Shown: piece after piece, positions 17,363 to 25,973 of the stretch
How the letters are laid out: every line of letters starts with the position of its first letter
Position numbering within the stretch: position 1 is the first letter of the stretch
DNA from: Izhakiella capsodis
Lineage (GTDB): Bacteria; Pseudomonadota; Gammaproteobacteria; Enterobacterales; Enterobacteriaceae
Length of the DNA stretch: 64,000 bases
NCBI RefSeq assembly: GCF_900115045.1
Contig: NZ_FOVC01000001.1
Location: 1 to 64,000, forward strand
Direction: 5' to 3'
Notes under the pieces: model-generated
What the model saw: the letters and a program-made list of their open reading frames with translations, nothing else
What the model was told of the DNA's origin: nothing
Databases searched by the model: none
Translations under genes and position numbers: made by a program

Positions 17363-19513
17363 TTATAGCGCACAGGAGACGCAGCCTTCCACTTGGGTGC
17401 CCTCCAGCGCCAGCTGGCGCAGACGGATGTAGTAAAGGGTTTTAATGCCTTTTTTCCAGGCATAAATCTGCGCTTTGTTTATATCGCGCGTGGTGGCGGT
17501 ATCACGGAAAAAGAGTGTCAGTGATAACCCTTGATCGACATGGCGTGTGGCCTCAGCATAGGTATCGATAATTGCCTGAGGCCCAATTTCATAAGCATCC
17601 TGATAGAGAGGTAAATTGTCATTGGTCATATAGGGGGCAGGGTAATAAACGCGTCCGGTTTTGCCCTCTTTACGTATCTCAATGCGTGAAACGATCGGGT
17701 GTATGCTGGAGGTTGCGTGATTGATGTAGGAAATAGAGCCGGTAGGTGGGATCGCTTGTAAATTCTGGTTATACAGCCCGTCTTTCATTACGTCATCACG
17801 CAGCGTCTGCCACTGTTCACGGGTTGGCAAATGAAAGTTGAAGCGTTCAAACAGCGCGCTTATCTCAGGCGTACGCGGCGTCCAGCTCTGCTTAATGTAA
17901 CGCTCGAAATATTCCCCGCTGGCATAACGTGATTGGCTGAAACCGGCAAAATGCTCACCACGTTCGCGCGCCAGACGGTTTGAGGTGCGCAAAGCATGGT
18001 AAGTGACTGCATAAAAGTAGAGATTGGTGAAGTCCAGCGCGGCCGGTGAACCGTAAACAATTCCTTCGCGCGCCAGAAAACCGTGCAAATTCATCTGGCC
18101 GAGGCCGATAGCGTGCGATTTCGCATTGCCCTCAGCCACTGACGGCACTGACCGGATGTGGCTCATATCGGAAACAGCGCTCAATCCGCGTACCGCCACT
18201 TCCACCGTGCGGGCAAAGTCGGTTGAGTCCATCGCACGTGCGATGTTAAGCGAGCCGAGATTGCAGGAAATGTCTTTGCCGATCCGGTGATAACTCAGGT
18301 CATCATTGTATTCTGAGGGCGTATTTACCTGCAAAATTTCGGAGCAGAGGTTACTCATGTTGATCCGTCCGGCTATCGGATTTGCGCGGTTAACGTTGTC
18401 TTCAAACATGATATAGGGATAACCGGATTCAAACTGAATTTCCGCCAGCGCCTGGAAAAAGTCACGTGCGTTAATATAGCGGCGGCATATCCGTTCATCA
18501 GCCAGCAACTGGCCGTATTGTTCATTGATGCTGATGTCAGCAAAAGGCATACCGTACAGGCGTTCTACGTCGTAGGGAGAAAACAGCGCCATCTGCTGAT
18601 TATCCTTTGCCAGCTGAAAGGTAATGTCGGGGATCACCACGCCAAGCGACAGGGTTTTGATACGGATTTTTTCATCTGCGTTTTCGCGTTTAGTATCCAA
18701 AAAACGCAGGATATCGGGATGATGGGCATGCAGGTATACGGCCCCGGCTCCCTGGCGTGCACCCAGCTGGTTGGCGTATGAAAAAGCATCTTCCAGCATT
18801 TTCATCACCGGAATCACGCCAGATGACTGGTTTTCAATACGCTTGATTGGTGCGCCTGACTCTCGCAGATTTGAGAGCAAAAACGCCACGCCGCCACCGC
18901 GCTTTGACAGCTGTAACGCCGAGTTAACCGAACGGCCAATCGATTCCATATTATCTTCAATACGCAGCAAAAAGCAGGATACCAGCTCGCCGCGCTGCTG
19001 TTTTCCACAGTTAAGGAAAGTTGGTGTTGCTGGCTGAAAGCGACCGCTAAGCATCTCCTCCATCAGCGATAAAGCAAAAGCTTCCTGCCCCTGAGCCAGT
19101 GTGAGGGCAACCATACAGACCCGATCGGCAAAGTTTTCCAAATAACGCTTACCATCAAAGGTTTTCAGCGTGTAGCTGGTGTAAAACTTCCAGGCACCAA
19201 GAAAGGTCTGGAACTGATAATCATAATTATATGCCTGCTGGAAGAGCTGGCAGATAAAGGAGAACTTATAGGCATTCAGTATTGAGGCATCATAATAGCC
19301 TTCATCAACCAAATATTGCAGACGCTCTGCGATACTGCCAAAACTAATGCTATTGGGAATAACATGCTGCGAAAAGTAGTGGCTTATCGCTTCGCGATCT
19401 TTCTCAAACTGGATATCGCCAGCGTTGTTATACAGATTAAGCAAAGCGTTCAGCGCATGATAATCGCCGTTGTCTGTAGTACCGCTACTCAGCTTATGGG
19501 TTGTCGTTGCCAA
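17363..19513 (-). CDS. nrdE: Class Ib ribonucleoside-diphosphate reductase, alpha subunit NrdE
   Basis: The catalytic large subunit, 716 residues. Visible are the active-site region (SCNLGSLNIARAMD, NLCSEILQVN), GTGSI-type loop residues in PPTGSISYINHATSS, and the C-terminal redox pair in EGCVSCAL that NrdH reduces. The start is a TTG at 19513 giving MATTTHK, matching the N-terminus of E. coli NrdE. The gene overlaps the end of nrdI by 25 bp. Confidence 0.96.
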   Translation of the reverse strand: MATTTHKLSSGTTDNGDYHALNALLNLYNNAGDIQFEKDREAISHYFSQHVIPNSISFGSIAERLQYLVDEGYYDASILNAYKFSFICQLFQQAYNYDYQFQTFLGAWKFYTSYTLKTFDGKRYLENFADRVCMVALTLAQGQEAFALSLMEEMLSGRFQPATPTFLNCGKQQRGELVSCFLLRIEDNMESIGRSVNSALQLSKRGGGVAFLLSNLRESGAPIKRIENQSSGVIPVMKMLEDAFSYANQLGARQGAGAVYLHAHHPDILRFLDTKRENADEKIRIKTLSLGVVIPDITFQLAKDNQQMALFSPYDVERLYGMPFADISINEQYGQLLADERICRRYINARDFFQALAEIQFESGYPYIMFEDNVNRANPIAGRINMSNLCSEILQVNTPSEYNDDLSYHRIGKDISCNLGSLNIARAMDSTDFARTVEVAVRGLSAVSDMSHIRSVPSVAEGNAKSHAIGLGQMNLHGFLAREGIVYGSPAALDFTNLYFYAVTYHALRTSNRLARERGEHFAGFSQSRYASGEYFERYIKQSWTPRTPEISALFERFNFHLPTREQWQTLRDDVMKDGLYNQNLQAIPPTGSISYINHATSSIHPIVSRIEIRKEGKTGRVYYPAPYMTNDNLPLYQDAYEIGPQAIIDTYAEATRHVDQGLSLTLFFRDTATTRDINKAQIYAWKKGIKTLYYIRLRQLALEGTQVEGCVSCAL

Positions 19514-19893
19514 AATTTTTTCACTCCCCGGTGAATATTTACGAGGTCGGTCTCGCTGCCAATCAGTTCAAAACGATAGAGCCAGGGCACCTGACACTTG
19601 CGCGATATAATGTCGCCGGCAAGGCCGAATGCCGTGCCAAAATTACGGTTGCCGGCGGCGATCACGCCGCGAAGCAATCCCCGGTTATGATCTTGATTAA
19701 GAAACTGGACTACTTGTTTTGGCACCGCGCCTTTGACGGTGCCGCCGCCATAGCTGGGCACGATCAGAATAAAAGGATGATCGACTTGTAGTGCCTCTCC
19801 AGCCAGAGGAATGCGTTCAGCCGGTAATCCCAGCCTTTCAATAAAGCGTCGGGTATTACCAGACTGACTAGAGAAATAAACCAGCGGATGCAT
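19489..19893 (-). CDS. nrdI: Flavodoxin-like NrdI
   Basis: A flavodoxin-like protein that supplies oxidant to assemble the dimanganese-tyrosyl radical cofactor of NrdF. The 134-residue product begins with the FMN phosphate loop YFSSQSGNTRRF and contains SYGGGTVKGAVPKQV and GNRNFGTAFG, as in the family. It lies between nrdH (4-bp gap) and nrdE (overlap). Confidence 0.95.
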   Translation of the reverse strand: MHPLVYFSSQSGNTRRFIERLGLPAERIPLAGEALQVDHPFILIVPSYGGGTVKGAVPKQVVQFLNQDHNRGLLRGVIAAGNRNFGTAFGLAGDIISRKCQVPWLYRFELIGSETDLVNIHRGVKKFWQRQPIS

Positions 19894-19897
19894 GAAA

Positions 19898-20140
19898 TCA
19901 CCCCGGAAGTGTTAGCTGCGCCTGAAGGGCGGCGATCTTATCCGGACGAAAACCGCTCCAGTGCTCTTCATCTGTCATCACTACAGGTGCCTGGCGATAG
20001 CCCAGATTGCGTAAACATTCGACCGCTTGTGGATCGTTATCGAGATGGACCAGTTCGTAAGTCAGGCCTTTATTATCCATGGCGTTTTTTGTCGCGTTGC
20101 ACTGAACGCAGTTGAATTTTGTGTAAATAACAATGCGCAT
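19898..20140 (-). CDS. nrdH: Glutaredoxin-like NrdH
   Basis: An 80-residue redoxin that passes electrons to NrdE. The active site is CVQC near the N-terminus (FNCVQCNATKNAM), and the thioredoxin-reductase-type C-terminal motif WSGFRPDKI is present. It is the first gene of nrdHIEF, with an NrdR-like box 136 bp upstream. Confidence 0.95.
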   Translation of the reverse strand: MRIVIYTKFNCVQCNATKNAMDNKGLTYELVHLDNDPQAVECLRNLGYRQAPVVMTDEEHWSGFRPDKIAALQAQLTLPG

Positions 20141-20693
20141 GATTTGTATTTCTCTATCAGGATAAGGTGATGACTTGACGGTGAGTTAAAGTCACGTTCA
20201 AGCCCCCTTTGACATCAATATATAGCGGAGTGCTTTAGGTATAAATACTAGATGTAGTTTTTATTGAATGCAACCACACAATATATAGTAGTATGCGCAA
20301 TTTCTTAGCGAAGCCGTACGGCTAATGGATTTGTGCAAAAAATAAATTAAATCGCTGAGGCGGGGGGGAATATGTTGCGAGGTTTTAGTCAGTTTCGTCC
20401 GGTGTAGTACATACTGATACGGCATCAATGAACCCGCCTGATGGCGTATTGATAGTATTTGCGGGCCAGCACTCTGACGTACCTATTGAGTTTAATTCTA
20501 TGGTTTTGTTCACATAGGTAAATAATGCCCTTTCCCAACCGTCGAAAATGTATCCTGCAAGCTATAATTTTTTTGCGGCGGGTAGCATAACGTCTTAGTT
20601 TTATAGTGGTTTATGGATTATTCCGAAAGCCCGGTGCCAGCGGCTGTTATAGGCTTACAGCGAATTTGAAAAAACTGGCATTGAGGATTAATA
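20141..20693. other. Divergent intergenic region nrdH-ygaC
   Basis: 553 bp between divergent nrdH and ygaC without a credible gene. The E. coli neighbour ygaM is not present. Apart from the NrdR-like box I see no clear Fur box, although both flanking genes are Fur-controlled in E. coli. Confidence 0.55.
20276..20291. promoter_or_regulatory. NrdR box-like site upstream of nrdH
   Basis: ACACAATATATAGTAG matches 14 of 16 positions of the NrdR consensus acaCwAtATaTwGtgt. NrdR boxes usually come in pairs about 31 bp apart. I looked for a partner around 20239-20255 and saw only a poor one. It lies 136 bp before the nrdH start. Confidence 0.6.
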
Positions 20694-21029
20694 ATGTATT
20701 TACGACCTGATGAAGTAGCACGCGTATTGGAACGCGCAGGATTTGAGGTAGAGACCATTACGCAAAAAGCCTATGGCTACCAGCGTGGGGATGATTATGT
20801 CTATGTTAATCGTGAAGCCCGAATGGGCCGGACCGCACTGGTCATCCATCCGACGTTGAAAGAAAGAAGCCTTAATTTCACCGAACCGTCGTCAGATATT
20901 AAAACGTGCGATCACTACATCCGTTTTCCACTCTATTTGGCTGGTAACAGCAATAATCATTATGGTATTCCACACGGTTTTAGTTCTCGCATGCAGCTTG
21001 AGCGCTACCTCGAACACGTCTTTGGTTAA
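20694..21029 (+). CDS. ygaC: DUF2002 family protein YgaC
   Basis: A small conserved cytoplasmic protein of unknown function, 111 residues. It matches E. coli YgaC closely: MYLRPDEVARVLERAGFEV, then VYVNREARMGRTALVIHP and YGIPHGFSSRMQLERYL. In E. coli the gene is Fur-regulated. An AGG lies about seven bases before the ATG. Confidence 0.93.
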   Translation: MYLRPDEVARVLERAGFEVETITQKAYGYQRGDDYVYVNREARMGRTALVIHPTLKERSLNFTEPSSDIKTCDHYIRFPLYLAGNSNNHYGIPHGFSSRMQLERYLEHVFG

Positions 21030-21197
21030 TTAAAGATCGTGTAGACAGCAAAGTTGATGGTATGACTTACCTGGTTTAGCGAAACAAATAATTGACTAAA
21101 AATTTGGTTTGCTTTGCCATCTGATCGCGTACGTATTTGATGAAAAGCTGGCATCCAGTGCTTAAAATAACCTCATTACCTTGCAACGGAATTAACT

Positions 21198-21617
21198 ATG
21201 AAAGCGCTAATACTGGCTCTGGTGTCTCTCTGCGTTTTAAATGGCTGCGCGACCATTGTTGGTCACGAGTCGCAACATGTGACAATTGACACACAACCAC
21301 CGGGCGCGCGCTTCGTGATTCAGGATGAAACGGGGCAGATTGTCGCTCAGGGCACTACGCCAAAAACGGTAGTGCTGGCCAAATCTAACGGAAGCTATTT
21401 CGGCAAGAAAAACTATCAGGTCATGCTTGAGCGACCGGGTTATGTTCCACAGACGTTACCGCTGACAGAGCGCGTAAATCTATGGTACCTGCTCGGTAAT
21501 ATTCCGTTAGGCGGCTTTCCTGGCTGGTTGCTGGTCGATCCGTTTTACGGCGGGATGTACCAAATACAGCCGGGACGGTTGCAACACACATTGAGCCCGG
21601 TCGGTGCTCGTGGTTAA
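21198..21617 (+). CDS. Predicted outer-membrane or periplasmic lipoprotein
   Basis: A 139-residue protein with a clear lipoprotein signal (MKALILALVSLCVLNGCATI, lipobox LNGC, Cys 17). The mature part begins with a beta-rich segment HVTIDTQPPGARFVIQD resembling PEGA-like surface repeats. The C-terminal third has hydrophobic, Gly-rich stretches (LWYLLGNIPLGGFPGWLLVDPFYGGMY), which suggests membrane contact. No enzyme motif is seen. It follows ygaC by about 170 bp on the same strand. Confidence 0.8.
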   Translation: MKALILALVSLCVLNGCATIVGHESQHVTIDTQPPGARFVIQDETGQIVAQGTTPKTVVLAKSNGSYFGKKNYQVMLERPGYVPQTLPLTERVNLWYLLGNIPLGGFPGWLLVDPFYGGMYQIQPGRLQHTLSPVGARG

Positions 21618-21680
21618 CAGCCGGTTTAATAATGTGAAAGCAGCCAGTAAGAAGCGGAATGCAGTGCATTCCGCAGGGGG

Positions 21681-22253
21681 TTATTGGGCGGTTGGTTTTA
21701 ATAAATTACTGCCAGCAGCTGGCTTATGTTTTTCCATATAGCTATCCTGAAAAATACACATGCGGATAGTGTTACGGTATTCACCGTTTATGAAGAACTC
21801 ATGCCTGAGTTCCCCTTCAATCTCGAATCCCAGCTTGGTATAAATATGAATGGCCTTAGCGTTCTCTTTATCAACGATCAGATAAAGTTTATACAGATTT
21901 AATACCGAGAAGCCGTAATCCATTGCCAGCTTAACCGCCCGGCTTGCCAGACCTTTGCCCTGATGCTCAGGGGCGATAATAATCTGAAATTCAGCGCGCC
22001 GGTGAATGTGATTAATCTCGACCAGCTCAACCAGGCCCGCTTTATCACCGTCATGCTCCAGCACAAAACGGCGTTCGCTCTGGTCATGAATATGTTTGTC
22101 ATAGAGATCTGAAAGTTCGACAAAAGCCTCATAGGGCTCTTCAAACCAGTAGCGCATGACGCTGGCATTATTATCCAGATGATGGACAAAAGTCAGATCC
22201 TCACGTTCAAGTGGGCGAAGCATAATATTCGCGTCTGTCATTTGAGCTGACAT
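21681..22253 (-). CDS. speG: Spermidine N1-acetyltransferase
   Basis: A GNAT enzyme that acetylates spermidine and spermine to detoxify excess polyamine. The 190-residue product matches E. coli SpeG: LRPLEREDLTFVHHLDNNASVMRYWFEE, the acetyl-CoA loop EHQGKGLASRAVKLAM, and the acidic polyamine-site residues in YEAFVELSDLYDKHIHDQSERRFV. In E. coli it is at another locus, so its place between ygaC and tsx is a difference in gene order. Confidence 0.93.
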   Translation of the reverse strand: MSAQMTDANIMLRPLEREDLTFVHHLDNNASVMRYWFEEPYEAFVELSDLYDKHIHDQSERRFVLEHDGDKAGLVELVEINHIHRRAEFQIIIAPEHQGKGLASRAVKLAMDYGFSVLNLYKLYLIVDKENAKAIHIYTKLGFEIEGELRHEFFINGEYRNTIRMCIFQDSYMEKHKPAAGSNLLKPTAQ

Positions 22254-22336
22254 ATCATCTCCTTTGACGCAGGCGTGTTGCTGCTCATCCAGTATAGCGA
22301 GAGGTCGGTGAAGATATAAGGATCTATTTCAGGAAG

Positions 22337-22363
22337 TAAAACAGGGCGTCCAGGACGCCCTGT
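22337..22363 (-). terminator. Terminator of tsx
   Basis: ACAGGGCGTCC / GGACGCCCTGT form a perfect 11-bp palindrome around one base (22352), so the real hairpin must open a few bases in the centre. Four T's follow on the minus strand. It lies 20 bp after the tsx stop. Confidence 0.75.
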
Positions 22364-22382
22364 TCATCCGCGAGGAGGAATT

Positions 22383-23234
22383 TTAAAAGTTATAACCCAC
22401 GACAAAGTAATAACCGAAGCCGGTGGATTTAACTTCAAACGGACCGTTGCCGAAGTTCAGGTTAGCCCCGTTGTCCCACTGTCCGCCGTTATGAAAATAG
22501 CGAGCAACCAGTGAATAGTGCCAGTGATTGTAACTCAACGAAAGAATATGGCTTGACGCGATGGAGTTGCTGGTGCGATTTGCGCTATTGCCCAGGTCGG
22601 AGCCCCAGTCAAAATTCGTAAAGCCAATATAGCTCAGATTGCCGCCCCACAGTTTGGTCAGCGGTACAATGTATTTAATTTTGAAACGGTAGCCGTCCCA
22701 GCTGTTCTCATTGGCTGCACCGTAGTTTTCCCACTGATACTTGGCATAGACGTTCATCGACAAGCCGATGTCGCTGTGCGTATCAATATCGGTACCGAGA
22801 CCCATATACCAGGTATTTTGTCGGTTACCAGGGTTATCGCCCATGTCATAGATATAGTTGTTCGCGAAGTACCACTCTTTGAATGGGCCAAATGCGAGAC
22901 TGGTGCCGGTCAGCTTATCGATCGAAAAGCGCGGCTCTATTTCTACAAACAGTGGTGAACCGTTATCCCAGGTGCCTTTATCGTTGCCATTACCGGCGCC
23001 GAAAAATTTTGGCATGTCAGCGTAGCCGTAAAAATCAAACCAGTCTTTGTGCGCAAAGGCTTCATACTCGAGGTAGACGTCATTATTTAACTGTGGCCCA
23101 AAACGGGTGTGATAGCTGCCAACCACGTTGACGCTCTGATGCCACCAGTCGGAAAGGTATTCCGGATTATTGTTTGCTGTCGCGCTCCAGGAAGCCGCCG
23201 CAAGTACACTCGCTATCACTATTTTATATTTCAT
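22383..23234 (-). CDS. tsx: Nucleoside-specific channel-forming porin Tsx
   Basis: An outer-membrane beta-barrel that lets nucleosides through and is a phage and colicin receptor in E. coli. The 283-residue product has a signal peptide (MKYKIVIASVLAAASWSATA) and the near-invariant Tsx core: YLSDWWHQSVNVVGSYHTRF, FGPFKEWYFANNYIYDMG, YAKYQWENYGAANENSWDGY. It ends in the C-terminal aromatic barrel signature VVGYNF. A CRP-like palindrome lies about 200 bp upstream, consistent with CRP/CytR control. Confidence 0.96.
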   Translation of the reverse strand: MKYKIVIASVLAAASWSATANNNPEYLSDWWHQSVNVVGSYHTRFGPQLNNDVYLEYEAFAHKDWFDFYGYADMPKFFGAGNGNDKGTWDNGSPLFVEIEPRFSIDKLTGTSLAFGPFKEWYFANNYIYDMGDNPGNRQNTWYMGLGTDIDTHSDIGLSMNVYAKYQWENYGAANENSWDGYRFKIKYIVPLTKLWGGNLSYIGFTNFDWGSDLGNSANRTSNSIASSHILSLSYNHWHYSLVARYFHNGGQWDNGANLNFGNGPFEVKSTGFGYYFVVGYNF

Positions 23235-23305
23235 TCTATTACCACATTTTTGATAATCCGGGCGTACGGTTCTTTATGCCAGAATCGAGAGTCCGGAAGG
23301 TTAAC

Positions 23306-23333
23306 AGAGGTGATTTAAACAGCATTCACCTCT
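23306..23333. repeat. 8-bp inverted repeat in the tsx leader
   Basis: AGAGGTGA and TCACCTCT flank a 12-base spacer about 70 bp upstream of the tsx start. It could be an operator or an mRNA hairpin in the 5' leader. Confidence 0.4.
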
Positions 23334-23427
23334 CAATATCGCTGCCGCAATGTGCCTGCTGACGCGGATAAGAAAATATATTTTTCATCATACTTGTCAA
23401 ACTTTGTTTCAGTAATTTTTGTATTCA

Positions 23428-23445
23428 TAGTGATTAAGATCACGT
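23428..23445. promoter_or_regulatory. CRP-like site upstream of tsx
   Basis: GTGATTAAGATCAC (23430-23443) is a perfect GTGA-N6-TCAC palindrome, the CRP half-site arrangement. It fits the CRP dependence of tsx in E. coli. The distance to the start codon (about 200 bp) implies a long 5' leader, or a second promoter nearer the gene. Confidence 0.55.
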
Positions 23446-23599
23446 TTTTTTAACTGCGGGCCTTGCAGGCATCTGCTCGTCCCGGTTTAAACGTTTGCGT
23501 GGTGCGTTCAGTGGGGCATGGCGTGGAAGCGGAAATGTGGGGAGGGCAGCTTGGCTATGATGCGCATACGGAGCGTTACTGATTTACCTACATTGATGC

Positions 23600-24040
23600 T
23601 CAAACGATCGCTGCCTGCCGGATGCCAAACAGACGGCGGCAAAAATCAAGGAAGTAACCATATATCCCGCCGAGTAGCAATGAAGCCAGAATGTTCGAGC
23701 TTATTGCGGCAATAATTTGCTGCATATTTGCACCAATGCACAGCAGTATCAATGCATAGATCGGCGACTGGAAGCTGACGTAGGCAATGACATCCGCCAG
23801 TGAGCGCATCCAGCTTGCCGGGCTGGCCTTGCGGGCTTTCGCTAACAACATGTCGCGCCATAAACCGTAAGGCCAGGCAATAAAAATGTTGACTGGAATG
23901 GCAAACAGACGTGATGAAAGAGAGCGGTCGAAGCTCATTCCGCTAACGAAGATCTCGGTGATCATGCCGGTAACAAAGCAATAAATCACCATTGCCACAA
24001 TGTCGGCCACAGCATGACGTATACGGAATGGGAAGATCAT
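23600..24040 (-). CDS. alaE: L-alanine exporter AlaE
   Basis: An inner-membrane exporter of L-alanine, 146 residues from the ATG at 24040, which follows AAGGTG. Twelve further upstream codons are open but lack a ribosome site and are not family-like. The sequence matches E. coli AlaE (YgaW): RIRHAVADIVAMVIYC, SRLFAIPVNIFIAWPYGLWRD, LADVIAYVSFQSPIYALILL, GYFLDFCRRLFG, with about four TM segments. It is the last backbone gene before the ssrA-proximal accessory stretch. Confidence 0.93.
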   Translation of the reverse strand: MIFPFRIRHAVADIVAMVIYCFVTGMITEIFVSGMSFDRSLSSRLFAIPVNIFIAWPYGLWRDMLLAKARKASPASWMRSLADVIAYVSFQSPIYALILLCIGANMQQIIAAISSNILASLLLGGIYGYFLDFCRRLFGIRQAAIV

Positions 24041-24363
24041 AAACTGCACCTTGTAAATTAAACCGGATTTTAACAACGTTAAAGGCTAATAGCGCGATGT
24101 TTATTTCTGCTTTTCTGCCTTCGCTGTAAAATATATCTCTGTACAGGTTATGGCAATTGGCGAAAGATCTTTATTTTCTGACATTTTCTCGATGAAATGC
24201 TGCCTCAGACGAAAAAACAATGCGGAACGCGCGATTTAATCGGTATATTTATGCAAAGTTTATATAAATCAGATAGATAATTTTTTTAACGATTTGAATG
24301 AAAAACTGTGGCTACTGGCAGCCTTTAACGCGGAATAGTAAAAAATTTTTAAGGATGCTTAAG

Positions 24364-24828
24364 ATGAAAAACAACAAACGAGATAGCAGGGCGATGCGCA
24401 AGCTGAGCAGCGCGGCATTAATTATTGCCAGTACAATGCTGGCAGGCTGCGCCCATCAGCAGGCAGGACAATCGCAAGTCTACCGGACCTATGCCAAAGT
24501 CGTGGCTAACAAAGTGTGTATCACCCTGCCGCATTTGCACAGTGGAGAAAAGCTCTTCAGTATTTACATCAGCGAACGTGGCAACCCTGACCGGTTCATC
24601 ATACGGCAGTACCCGTGGCAAAAAGGTAAGTATCAGGCGGCTGTAGCGGGAAAATGTGTTAACGATTTTAATTTCCCCTACGTTATTGGCCGCGGCTATG
24701 ACGTAGCAATTCAGGTTGCCGACCCTGCTGTCGCTACCATAAGCGGGGCAACGCAAGGACGGGTTTACAGCGGGGCCTTCGCCCTGTGGCGCGCCGGGCA
24801 AAAATTGCACGTGGTGCCGGTAATATAA
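24364..24828 (+). CDS. Predicted periplasmic lipoprotein, T6SS-immunity-like
   Basis: A 154-residue predicted lipoprotein. The start at ATG 24364 follows AAGG; the frame is open to 24298. The signal ends in the lipobox LAGC (STMLAGCAHQQ). The mature part has the pattern seen in proteins annotated as putative T6SS immunity periplasmic lipoproteins: a Cys followed by LP, then GEKL.SIYISERG, a FIIRQYPW segment, and a second Cys in AAVAGKCVNDFNF. I recall that family only by pattern. No T6SS toxin gene is next to it, so if the assignment is right it is an orphan immunity gene. Confidence 0.6.
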   Translation: MKNNKRDSRAMRKLSSAALIIASTMLAGCAHQQAGQSQVYRTYAKVVANKVCITLPHLHSGEKLFSIYISERGNPDRFIIRQYPWQKGKYQAAVAGKCVNDFNFPYVIGRGYDVAIQVADPAVATISGATQGRVYSGAFALWRAGQKLHVVPVI

Positions 24829-24847
24829 ATCTTGCTAGTGATATCAG

Positions 24848-24873
24848 CGTCCTGGGGAGAGTTAGCCAGGACG
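24848..24873. repeat. 8-bp inverted repeat after the lipoprotein gene
   Basis: CGTCCTGG and CCAGGACG around a ten-base loop, 20 bp past the stop codon at 24828. There is no T run. It may be a weak terminator between the convergent lipoprotein genes. Confidence 0.45.
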
Positions 24874-24909
24874 ATGGTGCTACTGATGGCATTCGCCAGC
24901 TGAAAACGA

Positions 24910-25206
24910 CTACCAGCCTGAGGTGTCCGGCCTTTGACCAAACCCGGTTCCTGAATCGGTGCTGTTATCGATCATGCCGCGATGACGCAGACGCTGCTCG
25001 CGCAGCTCCTGATGTACTCTTCTGCGGTATTCCGGGTTCAGATAGCCATCATCACGGTAGAGGTTATCACTATACGGCGGCGCATGGTTTAACTGCGGGT
25101 TTTGCCGCCAGTTGGGTGACATCCTCTCAGAAGTGATATCGTTTTCGGCACAGGATGTGCAGAGTAACGCGGTGCTGATACAAAAAGCCTGAGTCAGAAC
25201 GTTCAA
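24910..25206 (-). CDS. Small predicted lipoprotein
   Basis: A 98-residue protein I do not recognise. The start codon is a TTG at 25206 preceded by AGGAGG at four bases, a strong ribosome site that decides the start. A short signal ends in a lipobox-like CTSC (STALLCTSCAEN). The mature part is polar, with YSDNLYRDDGYLNPEYRRRVHQ and an Arg-rich stretch (ELREQRLRHRG), and no known domain. It is convergent with the previous lipoprotein gene. Confidence 0.6.
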   Translation of the reverse strand: MNVLTQAFCISTALLCTSCAENDITSERMSPNWRQNPQLNHAPPYSDNLYRDDGYLNPEYRRRVHQELREQRLRHRGMIDNSTDSGTGFGQRPDTSGW

Positions 25207-25926
25207 GTTCCCTCCTGGTACGTATGGGATGTTGGCTTCAGCCCGTATTGCCAGCAGCTATACGGCGGCTCTGGCAACATAGCTATTTATCTGCAGGCAA
25301 TCGCAGGGCCGCACGCTAAAGGCTCCAAGCCCGCTATGGCGACGCGTACTGAAGTGCTTCGACGAGATAAGCGATGAACGAGCCGGGTCATTTTTTATCA
25401 ATAGCACAAGCCATTCACTCCTGTCATCACGTGGGTGACCTGTCTTCTTATTATAATGATAATTTCCAGCTAACTGGCTTCTGCAACACGCTCTTTGACA
25501 CAACACAGCAGAAATGCATTTTGGATTAATAATTAGCTGCTCTCCGCATATTCACTTCGCGACGCTCTCCGACGGCATCATTAAAAGGTGGATATATAGC
25601 GCATCATGCCTCTGATGGCAGGCATAGCATACTGGATGAAAAATTTGCGAGGCCAGGTACCTGCACTCTTACTGAAACCGTGGAGCGCCGGGGCCGGCAT
25701 TCATAATATTCTGTTTTTCCGCGCCCCTATGATGAAAAGCTGGCTGGTGGTCAAACTGAGAAATAAGCGATAGCGCAGATTTATGCCGACTAATTTATTA
25801 CTAAGGGTCAAGCAATGTTGCCGTTTATTGGTTTAGAAGGATGGAGGTTAAGGGAGAGGTAACGCCTGCAAATTTTATGTACTTTGACGGGACGCAGATA
25901 GCTTAAAATGAGTCTGCGATCGAACA
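25207..25926. other. 720-bp stretch without a supported gene
   Basis: Reading frames here are short and lack ribosome sites or recognisable sequence. A 55-codon frame at 25606-25773 (plus strand) is the best of them but has only a distant AAGGTGG. Nothing else is seen. Confidence 0.5.
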
Positions 25927-25932
25927 ATGAAA

Positions 25933-25954
25933 AAAAGCCGCAATCGCGGCTTTT
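25933..25954. terminator. Terminator of the LEA-like gene
   Basis: AAAAGCCGC / GCGGCTTTT stem with a four-base loop, and A and T runs on both sides, about 20 bp after the stop of the minus-strand gene at 25974. Confidence 0.85.
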
Positions 25955-25973
25955 CAACATAATCAGTCACGCA

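Noticed and set aside
20372..20407. An 11-codon frame after a G-rich ribosome-site-like run upstream of ygaC
   Set aside because: Too short to support without conservation data; position does not suggest a leader peptide.
25258..25506. An 82-codon minus-strand frame
   Set aside because: No ribosome site or domain; the region looks non-coding.
25606..25773. A 55-codon frame (MPLMAGIAYWMKNLRGQVPA...) that could be a small membrane toxin
   Set aside because: The only AAGGTGG lies about 15 bases upstream and no family was recognised; too little support to list as a gene.
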